Below, piece after piece: positions 1 through 8,100 of a stretch of 13,119 nt of DNA. Made by a program: the position numbers and the translations under genes. The number at the start of each line of letters is the position of its first letter. Positions within the stretch are counted from its first letter, which is position 1. Source of the DNA: Chlamydiia bacterium. GTDB lineage: Bacteria > Chlamydiota > Chlamydiia > Chlamydiales > JAAZZY01. The stretch lies in assembly GCA_014239035.1 (NCBI GenBank), contig JAAZZY010000043.1, positions 1-13,119 of the forward strand, written 5' to 3'. The notes beneath the pieces are model-generated. The model worked only from the letters and a program-made list of their open reading frames with translations, had not been told where the DNA came from and did no database searches.

Positions 1-635
1 CATTTAATGTTAAAGGTGGGCGATGTGAGGCATGTGAAGGTAGTGGAAAAATTAAGATTGAGATGCATTTTATGCCTGATGTCTACGTTACTTGTGAGGA
101 GTGCCAAGGCAAACGCTTCAACACTGAAACCCTCACAGTGCAATATAAAGGTAAAAATATTGCAGATGTTTTAAAGATGACACTTGAGGAAGCCTCTCAA
201 TTTTTTCAGAGTATCCCACAGATCAAAAATAAAATTGATGTCATTTTAAGTGTAGGACTTGGATATATTGAGCTAGGCCAATCTGCTATTACACTCTCTG
301 GTGGAGAAGCTCAGAGAATTAAACTTGCTCGCGAACTTAGTAAAAGAGGAACTGGCAAAACACTTTATATCTTAGATGAACCCACAACAGGACTCCACTT
401 TGCAGATGTTGAGAAGCTTCTACATGTTTTAAACTGCCTCGTTGACAAGGGAAACACTATTTTAGTGATCGAACACAATTTAGATGTCATCAAAGTTTCT
501 GATCACGTCATTGACCTCGGCCCTGAGGGAGGAAATAAAGGCGGAATGGTTATTGCAAAAGGCCCTCCAGAAGAAATAGCTCGCTGCAAAAACTCTTATA
601 CTGGCCAATTTCTGCAAAAAGTGTTAAGCAAATAA
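1..635 (+). CDS. uvrA: UvrA, excinuclease ABC subunit A (C-terminal part, 5' truncated by window edge)
   Basis: DNA-damage recognition ATPase of nucleotide excision repair; it loads UvrB on lesions. The frame is open to the left edge (first full codon at base 3), so the gene begins outside the window; the ATG at 63 is internal. The visible 210 residues start inside zinc finger 2, with Cys at visible residues 8, 11, 31 and 34 (C-x2-C-x19-C-x2-C, the UvrA spacing), followed by the family motif MHFMPDVYVTC. Then come the second ABC cassette's signature LSGGEAQR (about 98-105), Walker B ILDEPTTGLH (about 123-132) and the H-loop VIEHN (His about 158). The C-terminus around IDLGPEGG is normal and complete. 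Chlamydial UvrA proteins are, as far as I recall, unusually long tandem versions; that cannot be judged here. The downstream MFS gene starts 3 bases after the TAA stop, so the two are probably co-transcribed. Confidence 0.97.
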   Translation, partial: FNVKGGRCEACEGSGKIKIEMHFMPDVYVTCEECQGKRFNTETLTVQYKGKNIADVLKMTLEEASQFFQSIPQIKNKIDVILSVGLGYIELGQSAITLSGGEAQRIKLARELSKRGTGKTLYILDEPTTGLHFADVEKLLHVLNCLVDKGNTILVIEHNLDVIKVSDHVIDLGPEGGNKGGMVIAKGPPEEIARCKNSYTGQFLQKVLSK

Positions 636-638
636 AAC

Positions 639-1886
639 ATGAGACAGATTAAACGACATCCCATGTTCCCCATCTTTTTGGTGGTATTTTTTGGCTACGT
701 TGGGTTTAGCCTAGCTTTCCCTATCTTCTCGCCGATGTTTCTAGACCCATGCCACAATTTTTTACCCGCAAGTTTTCCAATTGAATACCGAACGCTACTG
801 CTCGGTTGTGTTTTAGCAGCATATCCCATAGGCCAATTTTTAGGTCTCCCACTCCTTGGAGAACTCTCAGATCATTATGGGCGCAAAAGCGTTCTCCAAA
901 CAACCTTATGCGTAACATTTTTAGCCTACATTTTTAGCGCTATTGCCATTTTAATGCATTCATACTGGCTCCTTTTAGTCAGTCGATTTGTTTGTGGATA
1001 CGCTGAAGGAAACTTTGCCATCGCCCAGTCTACTGCCGCAGACTTAAGCTCTGGCCACCGGAGGGTCAAAAATTTTGGGATCATTAACATGGCAGCAGGA
1101 CTTGGTTTTGTTCTTGGCCCTATTATCGGAGGAAAGCTCGCTGATCCTGGTATCATCTCTTGGTTTGGAGATGATGTCCCCTTTTGGTTTTCAGCGGTGC
1201 TTGCTCTTGCTACCATGGCCGTAATCGCCTGGCAGCTTCCTGAGACAAAACCCAAATCACAAAGAGACCCCAACCATAAAGTTCATCCTTTTTCTGGGCT
1301 TGTGATCTTGCATCGTAATTTTTCACGAGCAGGCTGTAGAGGACTTTATCTCATTAACTTCTTATTTTACTTTGGACTGTTTTTCTTCTACCAATACTTC
1401 CCCGCTCTTTTAGTGAAGCGCTTTAGATATACTGCATCAGATATCGCCAATATCTCGGCATATATTGCTGTGATCATCGCCTTTACCCAGTTTTGTATCG
1501 TCAGGCCCCTTGCCAAACACGTCAAATCAAGGCACGCTACCATCTTTGCGGCCTTCTTACTGGCGCCAAGCCTCATAGCACTAACCACAGAACACTACAA
1601 ATTTGTCCTATATGTAGCTCTTCCCTGCGCCGCTGTTTTCATGTCGATTGCCACAACAAACCTGCAGAGCGTGGTCTCACATAGCGTCTCAGAAGAAATG
1701 CAAGGAGAGGTCCTTGGGGTCAACTACTCTATGCAGATTTTAGGTGAAATTATAACAAGTCTACTTGGGGGATTCTTAGCCGGCTTTTTCATCATCAGTA
1801 TGCCGCTAATTATAGGAGGGGTGATTGTCTTTACAGCAGCCATTGCTCTATGGATGTTTACAACAAAAGATCTCTACCAGAGATAG
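639..1886 (+). CDS. MFS transporter, DHA1 (TetA/Bcr-like) family
   Basis: A 415-residue, 12-helix inner-membrane proton-coupled exporter of the major facilitator superfamily; the substrate is unknown. Helix 1 covers about residues 10-30. The loop 2-3 motif A is GELSDHYGRKSVL (74-86), helix 4 carries the conserved Arg of motif B (LLVSRFVCGYAEG, Arg116), and helix 5 carries antiporter motif C (GLGFVLGPIIGG, 154-165), which places it among drug:H+ antiporters. A hydrophilic central loop (about 202-226, after LPETK) separates the two six-helix halves. The length is typical of the family. The start ATG lies 3 bases after the uvrA stop with no clear Shine-Dalgarno, suggesting translational coupling; an alternative ATG nine codons in (663) would give the same transporter. 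Annotation as tetracycline resistance would be over-reading: motif C is shared by exporters of many compounds. Confidence 0.9.
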   Translation: MRQIKRHPMFPIFLVVFFGYVGFSLAFPIFSPMFLDPCHNFLPASFPIEYRTLLLGCVLAAYPIGQFLGLPLLGELSDHYGRKSVLQTTLCVTFLAYIFSAIAILMHSYWLLLVSRFVCGYAEGNFAIAQSTAADLSSGHRRVKNFGIINMAAGLGFVLGPIIGGKLADPGIISWFGDDVPFWFSAVLALATMAVIAWQLPETKPKSQRDPNHKVHPFSGLVILHRNFSRAGCRGLYLINFLFYFGLFFFYQYFPALLVKRFRYTASDIANISAYIAVIIAFTQFCIVRPLAKHVKSRHATIFAAFLLAPSLIALTTEHYKFVLYVALPCAAVFMSIATTNLQSVVSHSVSEEMQGEVLGVNYSMQILGEIITSLLGGFLAGFFIISMPLIIGGVIVFTAAIALWMFTTKDLYQR

Positions 1887-2055
1887 AATACAATTCAGCT
1901 GCACCAGATACTTCCGTTAGAACCTCTATATGCATTAAGCAATTTTGGACGCAAGATTGTGAACATAGCTCTCTCAGCTTCCTTAGAAATCTCAACATAG
2001 ATCAGGATAAAACTTCAAGTTATTAAAGTTTAAACTCTTACATCAAAAAAATGTA

Positions 2056-2084
2056 TTGACAAACAATTCAATTTATGCTACAAT
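2056..2084 (+). promoter_or_regulatory. Strong sigma70/sigma66-type promoter of the effector-like gene
   Basis: Perfect -35 hexamer TTGACA (2056-2061), 17-base spacer, and -10 hexamer TACAAT (2079-2084, 5/6 match to TATAAT). Predicted transcription start is about 2091, giving a leader of about 28 bases before the ATG at 2119. It is the best consensus promoter visible in the window and lies in non-coding DNA immediately upstream of a gene with a good ribosome binding site. The -35 box overlaps an in-frame TTG that could be mistaken for a start codon. Confidence 0.8.
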
Positions 2085-2106
2085 TGTTCTTGGAATCAGT
2101 AGAATT

Positions 2107-2113
2107 AGAGGTG
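2107..2113 (+). promoter_or_regulatory. Shine-Dalgarno site that fixes the start at 2119
   Basis: The purine-rich AGAGGTG ends 5 bases before the ATG at 2119 (the core GAGG ends 7 bases before it). It is the clearest ribosome binding site in the window. It decides the start of the following gene in favour of ATG 2119 over the TTG at 2056, which has no such site and lies inside the promoter. Confidence 0.75.
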
Positions 2114-2118
2114 TTTTT

Positions 2119-4002
2119 ATGGCCGCTATAGGCTCCCAAATACTCCCCACAAAAGGCCCCTTTCAGGGGGTAGCAGAACATTCAAGTAAAGCTACCCAAC
2201 CTGATCAAGAAATTGCCACAGAAAAAAGAAAACTCCTCAGATATGCTGTAGATCGCACCAACATGCACATCGAGTTGAAGCAACGGGCTGAACGGGTTGA
2301 ACGCGCTAAAGTAGTTCCCGTGTCCCCAACAAAGGTCCAATCAGATATCCATTTCAAAGCAATGATGGGACCCGAATATAACTCTAACCTAACAGCAGAA
2401 GAAAAAGTCGCATTATTTTTTGAAAAACACGAAATACTATTTAAAGAGAGCGATGTTACTGTTACAAAAGCCCAACAACGCATATTCTGTGAAATGCTCC
2501 AGCAAGAAGCTCTACATTCAAAATCTGTAGCGTTCTACCATGGCACAAGCAACGTAGTTGGTTTTGCCAATGATGTGGCATCCGAATTTCGTAGACAACT
2601 GGAACTACACTCAACAGTTGATTATCAAGCATTACGCCCTTTCGACGATATATTCTCAGACAATATGACTATTTCTCGTTTGATGGACATTTATGCTGGG
2701 AATGATTTAAGCCGTGGCTTCCAAGCATGTGGTATCTCTACTAATATTTTTCCCTTTGGATCACACACACAGCGATACGAAGCCACTTATCATTACTTTC
2801 TAGCAAATTTTACACAAGAACCGCCCCAAAAATTATTGCATGACTTTTTAAAACGCTTGAGAATTGATATCGACCCGAAAGCTTTTCAAGCTATTTATGA
2901 TCAATATATTTGCGATTCAGGAGGTGTTTGTTATCAAATTTTCATTGATCCTGAGCACATAGATCACGTAGCCGCTCCTGCTAGAGAGAATGGTGGGAAA
3001 AACTCACTTCGCAAAGATGGCGCTAGGTTAGGGGAATTTTCAAAAGTATTACAAGAAATCAAAGAAGACCCTCAAAAAAATGCTGAATATATACAAACAG
3101 TTCAAGCACGCCTGTATCTTGACCCAACGATTTTGCAGCATGCACATATCAAAACCTACCGAGCTAAGCCTTTGACACCAGAACAACACCATCGGTATAT
3201 GACTGCTATACGTGAACTAGTCGAGCGATGTGTTATAGATCGCCTAGAAAGATCCATTTATTTCCCCATGAAGGCATTTAAAGGTACATCTGGACGACCT
3301 AGACTGGTCAAACAATTGCAAATGCTCGATGAATCAGGAAATTTCAATGAGTATGGCCTAATGACTGAAGATCCAGATGACTGGGTTGTAAAGATAGCCA
3401 GGCTGATTGAAGGCGATAGAACCGATGATTTGGTGCAACTAATGATTGATACTCCAACATTAGATTTAAGAAAAACTTACGATGACGCTGGACTGCCAGG
3501 CATACCCGAAATCGGAGTTGTGTCGGAGTTATATAAAGGACCCATTGCCCTTGCAGTCTATCGAGCACTTCAAGGCTATAGGAGCAAACACCGCCACCTG
3601 GAAGAAGCATGCCAGCACATACAAGAAGAAGCCTTGATGCAGTGTGTCCGTTTGGGTGACATAGAAGAAGCTGTAAGATTATTTGCATTAGAACATCATA
3701 AAGATACAACATCAACAGACCCCACCATCATAAAAATTAAAGAGCTACTTGGAGAAAATGCTCGCATAGAAATAATCATTGCTCACGCTGCAGTAATAGC
3801 AATAGAACACAATCAATCGAAGATGCTTGTTTGGTTTCTTAAAAAATGTGAAGCACTGGGATTGGAAAAGCCTTACATCGGTAAAGAAACAATCGCTCAA
3901 GCCATTGAAAAAGAACACTTTGACATCCTTAAGCTTGCTCTAGACCATGGGCTTAGCATAGAACCAAAGCAAAGCGCTGTTATCAACGAAAGGACTCAAT
4001 AG
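2119..4002 (+). CDS. Candidate secreted effector: 'YHGT' domain plus ankyrin-like repeats, function unknown
   Basis: Not assigned to a named family. With the start at ATG 2119 it has 627 residues, no signal peptide and no membrane segment. Residues 30-66 are charged and helical (possible short coiled coil). A globular domain of about 133-352 opens with FYHGTS (139-144), followed by CGISTNIFPFG (204-214), Glu221, YFLANF (226-231), a strand GGVCYQIFIDPE (268-279) and a GG-containing loop (286-300). A His-Gly-Thr after a strand is the first active-site motif in many ADP-ribosyltransferase-fold enzymes. The same order of motifs also recalls uncharacterised proteins of Legionella and amoeba-infecting chlamydiae. 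Both comparisons are from memory and tentative. Residues about 420-616 look like diverged ankyrin repeats; the last, TIAQAIEKEHFDILKLALDH (591-610), fits the consensus well. The gene stands alone, has its own strong promoter and converges on the LD-carboxypeptidase gene. A type III secretion substrate is a reasonable inference; plain hypothetical protein is the conservative label. Confidence 0.8.
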   Translation: MAAIGSQILPTKGPFQGVAEHSSKATQPDQEIATEKRKLLRYAVDRTNMHIELKQRAERVERAKVVPVSPTKVQSDIHFKAMMGPEYNSNLTAEEKVALFFEKHEILFKESDVTVTKAQQRIFCEMLQQEALHSKSVAFYHGTSNVVGFANDVASEFRRQLELHSTVDYQALRPFDDIFSDNMTISRLMDIYAGNDLSRGFQACGISTNIFPFGSHTQRYEATYHYFLANFTQEPPQKLLHDFLKRLRIDIDPKAFQAIYDQYICDSGGVCYQIFIDPEHIDHVAAPARENGGKNSLRKDGARLGEFSKVLQEIKEDPQKNAEYIQTVQARLYLDPTILQHAHIKTYRAKPLTPEQHHRYMTAIRELVERCVIDRLERSIYFPMKAFKGTSGRPRLVKQLQMLDESGNFNEYGLMTEDPDDWVVKIARLIEGDRTDDLVQLMIDTPTLDLRKTYDDAGLPGIPEIGVVSELYKGPIALAVYRALQGYRSKHRHLEEACQHIQEEALMQCVRLGDIEEAVRLFALEHHKDTTSTDPTIIKIKELLGENARIEIIIAHAAVIAIEHNQSKMLVWFLKKCEALGLEKPYIGKETIAQAIEKEHFDILKLALDHGLSIEPKQSAVINERTQ

Positions 4003-4007
4003 GTTGC

Positions 4008-5036
4008 TCATCTATATTGCTGGGTCTCTTTTTGAACAGCAGTCTCTAATAATTTTAAGCTCAGTTTTTGCGTGTTTATTTCAGCTTTAACATTTAATGG
4101 AATGGTTGCTTGAAAGCTGCTATGGCCTGTTGGAAATCCCCATATCACAGGGTAGTTTGCATCTTTAAAGTAGTGTTCAAAGACCTCATTAAGCGCGAGG
4201 CTATTGGGTGTTAATTTTTTACAATTTACCCAATTACCTAACACAACTCCTGAAGGAGATTCTAAAAGACCAGCTTCTTTGAGCTGCCAAAGCATTCTAT
4301 CAATTTTATAAATATTTTCTCCAACATCCTCTAGAACAAGAATTTTTCCTCTGGTGTCTATTTGCCACCGCGTACCACAGAGTGAGGCTACGATAGATAG
4401 GTTTCCTCCAACAAGTTTCCCTCTTCCTTTTCCTTTGGAAATGATTTTAATTTCCCTTGCTGATTTTGGTGCTTCAATATGTTCTTTCTTTCCATTGACG
4501 ACAATTTTATTAAATTCAGCAAGGGAATAGCTGGAATCTAAACTAGGGTCCTTTTGATCAAAATGAATCAAATTTGGAGCAAGAAAAGTCACCAAACCTG
4601 TTCTTTGTTGAATGGCATGGTGAAGAGCTGTGGCATCACTCATTCCAAGTAATATCTTTGGGTGTCTCCTAATCCACTCATAATCGAGTAGGTCTAGTAT
4701 CCGACACGTTCCATAACCTCCTCTAAAGCACCAAATAGCTTTAACATCATCATTTTTCCAGGCAGCCATTAAAGAGTTCGCTCTCTCTGCATCAGTTCCT
4801 GCAAAGTTGCCGACAGGGGTTACTCTACTTGGATAACAAATTGTTTGATATCCTTGCTCCTGAAGCCAAGCTATTTTTTGATCAACAATTTCCTGGCTTT
4901 TTTTTCTTTGATGCAAAAATGAAGCAGGAAAAACTACAGCAATAAGATCACCTTTTTTAAGAGATTGAGGTGAAAATGATGGTAGGTCAGCTGAAAGTGG
5001 TGTAAAACAGAGTATAAGGAATAAGCAGTATTTCAT
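4008..5036 (-). CDS. ldcA: Exported LD-carboxypeptidase (peptidase family S66, LdcA-like)
   Basis: Serine carboxypeptidase that removes the terminal D-Ala from muropeptide tetrapeptides (an L,D bond) during peptidoglycan turnover. The 342 residues contain the full S66 triad: Ser133 in GMSDAT, Glu236 in LEDVGENIYKIDRML and His305 in GFPTGH. The spacings (103 and 69 residues) match those I recall for Pseudomonas LdcA (Ser115, Glu217, His285). The GNLS loop (211-214) and the FRGGYG motif (104-109) are also present. Unlike the classical cytoplasmic enzyme, it starts with a cleavable-looking signal peptide: Lys2, a hydrophobic stretch 4-13, and likely cleavage after SA at 15-16. This points to a periplasmic location. 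A Cys at position 10 is not in a good lipobox. The sequence AAGG about 7 bases before the ATG is a modest ribosome binding site. Its stop lies only 5 bases from that of the converging effector-like gene. Confidence 0.93.
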   Translation of the reverse strand: MKYCLFLILCFTPLSADLPSFSPQSLKKGDLIAVVFPASFLHQRKKSQEIVDQKIAWLQEQGYQTICYPSRVTPVGNFAGTDAERANSLMAAWKNDDVKAIWCFRGGYGTCRILDLLDYEWIRRHPKILLGMSDATALHHAIQQRTGLVTFLAPNLIHFDQKDPSLDSSYSLAEFNKIVVNGKKEHIEAPKSAREIKIISKGKGRGKLVGGNLSIVASLCGTRWQIDTRGKILVLEDVGENIYKIDRMLWQLKEAGLLESPSGVVLGNWVNCKKLTPNSLALNEVFEHYFKDANYPVIWGFPTGHSSFQATIPLNVKAEINTQKLSLKLLETAVQKETQQYR

Positions 5037-5076
5037 TAAAAGGCCTTAAATGCTTCTTTGGATAAAGAGAAGTGCC

Positions 5077-5106
5077 AATATAAAGTGCTCTCTAACTAGA
5101 TGTCTA
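5077..5106 (-). promoter_or_regulatory. Possible promoter for the LD-carboxypeptidase gene
   Basis: Read on the minus strand: TAGACA (5106-5101, 5/6 match to TTGACA), an 18-base spacer, and TATATT (5082-5077, 5/6 match to TATAAT). The predicted start is near 5070, about 33 bases before the ATG at 5036. It sits in the 102-base gap after the glutamate dehydrogenase stop. It would allow separate expression, but read-through from the upstream gene is also possible because no clear terminator is seen in this gap. Confidence 0.4.
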
Positions 5107-5138
5107 TTAAAATTTAGAAAGACTTCTATATTAAAGCT

Positions 5139-8100
5139 CTACCCAATACCCAATTCTGGATCAGTGAGTAAAACGGGCAAGATCCCCACAAGGGTAGGAG
5201 ACCAATTTAATCCCATGCGATAGACAACACGCGATGCTAAATAACATGAGATAATAGCTTTTTTATGAACGTCTGGAACTTCTTTAATCAAGCGCTCTTG
5301 AAACTTTTCCTGTAGAAATTTAGGGCAGTACGATAAATAACACTGAATGAGCGGATCATCAGGATCATCAGATAACTTTATAGTCTCTAAGTAATCCAGC
5401 AATTGGTAAGTGTAGAGATTAATTTTCATAGAAACTTTATCTGAAATTTCAGTAAGGAAATTGCCCTGTTCTTTATGAGTCCTCAGCATAAGTTTGGCTT
5501 CTTCAAGCGATCTTCTTTCTAGAATCTGCAAGGTCTCTTGCACAATCTGATCATGATGTGTGATCATCTCGTCATCAGTAAGTGCTAGGCCACATAATAT
5601 TTCATAAGAGGATGCTGTAACCCCTCCCTTATTGGCCGAACTATCTTTAATAATAAGCACGCCAAGCTTTTCAAGTTCCTTGCGAGCTCTTGAAGTTAAA
5701 TATAGATTTGCACCTTCAATAATAGCTTTTGACGTGGGGTTATTTTGAAGATCTAAAAAATCTGTGTAGTTATTAATATTTAAGGTTGCAGGGCGACCTC
5801 CACAAGGAATAAAGATATCTGCAATGGTCTGGTGAACATTATGACGCATCAGGCTGTTCATTTCATTTCCAGAGAGCCATTCTTGAACGATTTCTCCATC
5901 AGTTCTTTTCCAAGACAAAGTTTGTTGTGAGTAGTTACTCTGCTCTCTTTTTTGGGTCGTATCTACTAAAAATCCCCCCTCAGATAGCAATTCAGGTTTG
6001 TAGTTGTTGAGAGGTTTTTCAAGCTCAAAGAGGCGAACAAGTTCTTTTAAATCCAAGCCTTCTGGATCATAAATTGTTCCTGAGATGTCGGTTGTTGCCA
6101 AGACCTTTGCCGTATTTGGATAATAATCATAGAGATTTTTCATCTGGTTTCCAGCAACGTCTCCGTCTGGCCCCCCTGACATTTTCACAGTAAATTGATC
6201 TTTTTTAGGATCAATTCCTAAATATTCTAAGACTTGATGCATATATACATTCACGCCTAGAGAGGTGACACCATGTTCTTTGTGATTTATTCCAATGTTG
6301 GGTTTAGAAGAAATAAATGATGAACCCGGCTTATAACCATAATGTTTGCTATGCTCAGCTATCCACTCAATAATTTCGGTATGCATATTTTCATCGGGGC
6401 CTAAATAAATAAATTCAGGTTTTAGATAGTAGCTATAAATATTTTTTGCTCTAAGTGTCCCATTCTCATCACAGTTAATGAGTGATAACAGTGCATCTAC
6501 ATATGAGCGTTGTGCTTGATGCAAGTAATAAAGACGCTCTGCTCGCACCCCTGCAGATATTTTAGAATCAATCTCTGCTTGTTTCAGATTTTGTTTTTTG
6601 AGCTCTAGAGCATAAAGTTCTTTTTCTAGTTCTATATGATCAGAAGGCTCTAAAAATATAACGGCTTTTGCTCCCCCTTCGGGAATGTCTTTATTCTTTT
6701 TTTGCTGGGTGTAGGCTAAAGAGTAGTTCTCCATAAAGACTTCATTTCTTTCGAGTTCTATGAATTCTTTTCTCTTTGGAATAACCGTACGAAGACCTCC
6801 TCTTGCTAGATCTTTAAAACGAATATGAAATCCAAAAAAGCATAGCCCTTTCATATAGAAAATAGCATAAGGCATGACCGGGAAAATGGATTTCCTCTCA
6901 AATGGAACATTATCTAAAAAGGCAGGGTCCATACGAAAAGCTAGCGCTACTTTGTTGTTTCTATAGAAGTTTGTCTTCAACATAAACTCTATAAAGTTGA
7001 GAGTTTGCCCCAAAATATTTTTATGCAGATGATCTATATTTTCTTTACCGGTGTCAAGATCATCTACAGAAGATAATACCTTATCTCGAATAGAGCGATA
7101 GTTGTCTAAATTGTGCCTCTCTGGATGAAATTTACTTTCAAACGCCTCACAAATTTGCCCTACAAGGTCTGGATGTTGACAAAGAGTTTCACGGATGCTT
7201 GCAGGAGTATATTTATATGGGTCAACTTGAACTAAAATTTGGTGAACAAAATCAACTGAGGCTCGAACGAGGTTCGATAAATTTCCCCGCATAAGAGCAC
7301 CATCGACAAATATCTTTTCGATTAAGTCATTATGATCAAAATATTTAACAGTAACTAATTCCTGCAGAAAATCAGAAACGTCAGCGGCCTCCCAAGCTGG
7401 CTGATTATTAACACCATGAAGTCCTAAAACCATAATCAGGATATTATTCTCTGTATGAGGATTAATGCGGCTAGCATGCACCCTTTTCACAGTAAGTTTA
7501 TGTCTATAAATGACTTTAGCTAAATGAAAAAAGAAGTTGGCTCTAGAGGTATTTTTCCAAGCAAAGACTATATGCATAGAGGGAGTGTTGTTTTTTTCCC
7601 AGTCTTCATTATACCTTACTTCATACTGACAGTGATCACGTGTTTGGGCTCTAAAGAGCATATTTATTGCAAGCGCTACTCGTTCAACGGGAACAGTTGC
7701 TAAAAAGCGACTGTTCACCTGTTTAATGAGTGTATCAAATTCATTATCAGAGACCTCTCCATTCTGTTCTTGAACGAGTCCCTTGAGATTTAGCTTCTCT
7801 TTTTCAGAAAAGGAAAAAGTCAGGGATTCTTTAGACTCAAAAAAGTCAATGATAACAACCCGCAGGTTTGCTTTAACTCCTTGAATTGGAGGAGGATGAT
7901 TAGAAACGTGTGCGCAGTAGTACTTAATCCCATAGAGACTAAATTTCTTCAGGATCTTAATATCTGCCTTGGGCTGTTCTAAGCAGAGAACAATTGCTCC
8001 TCGCTTGAGATTGATCTGTGAATAATAATTTTCGAGATGGAAGCCCATTAAACTATGGGTAATAAGGATGATATCTTCAAATTTGATATCTGCAAAAAAT

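Noticed and set aside
926..1273. Open frame of 115 codons on the minus strand inside the MFS gene
   Set aside because: It is fully antisense to a well-supported transporter gene, has no recognisable motif or ribosome binding site, and has a composition expected from the complement of membrane-protein codons. The shorter minus-strand frames at 721-918 and 1388-1588 are rejected for the same reason.
639..1886. Calling the MFS gene a tetracycline-resistance determinant
   Set aside because: Only general DHA1 motifs A, B and C are visible, nothing substrate-specific, and there is no divergent TetR-type regulator next to it.
2056..2118. TTG codon at 2056 as the start of the effector-like gene
   Set aside because: The TTG is part of a perfect -35 box with a matching -10 box downstream, and it lacks a ribosome binding site. 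ATG 2119 has a good Shine-Dalgarno.
3344..3715. Minus-strand frame of 123 codons inside the effector-like gene
   Set aside because: It is antisense to the coding strand, shows no domain or start signal, and is most simply a shadow frame.
5004..5036. Lipoprotein signal in the LD-carboxypeptidase (Cys10)
   Set aside because: The residues before the Cys (L-I-L) do not form a proper lipobox, as the small residue at -1 is missing. A type I signal peptide fits better.
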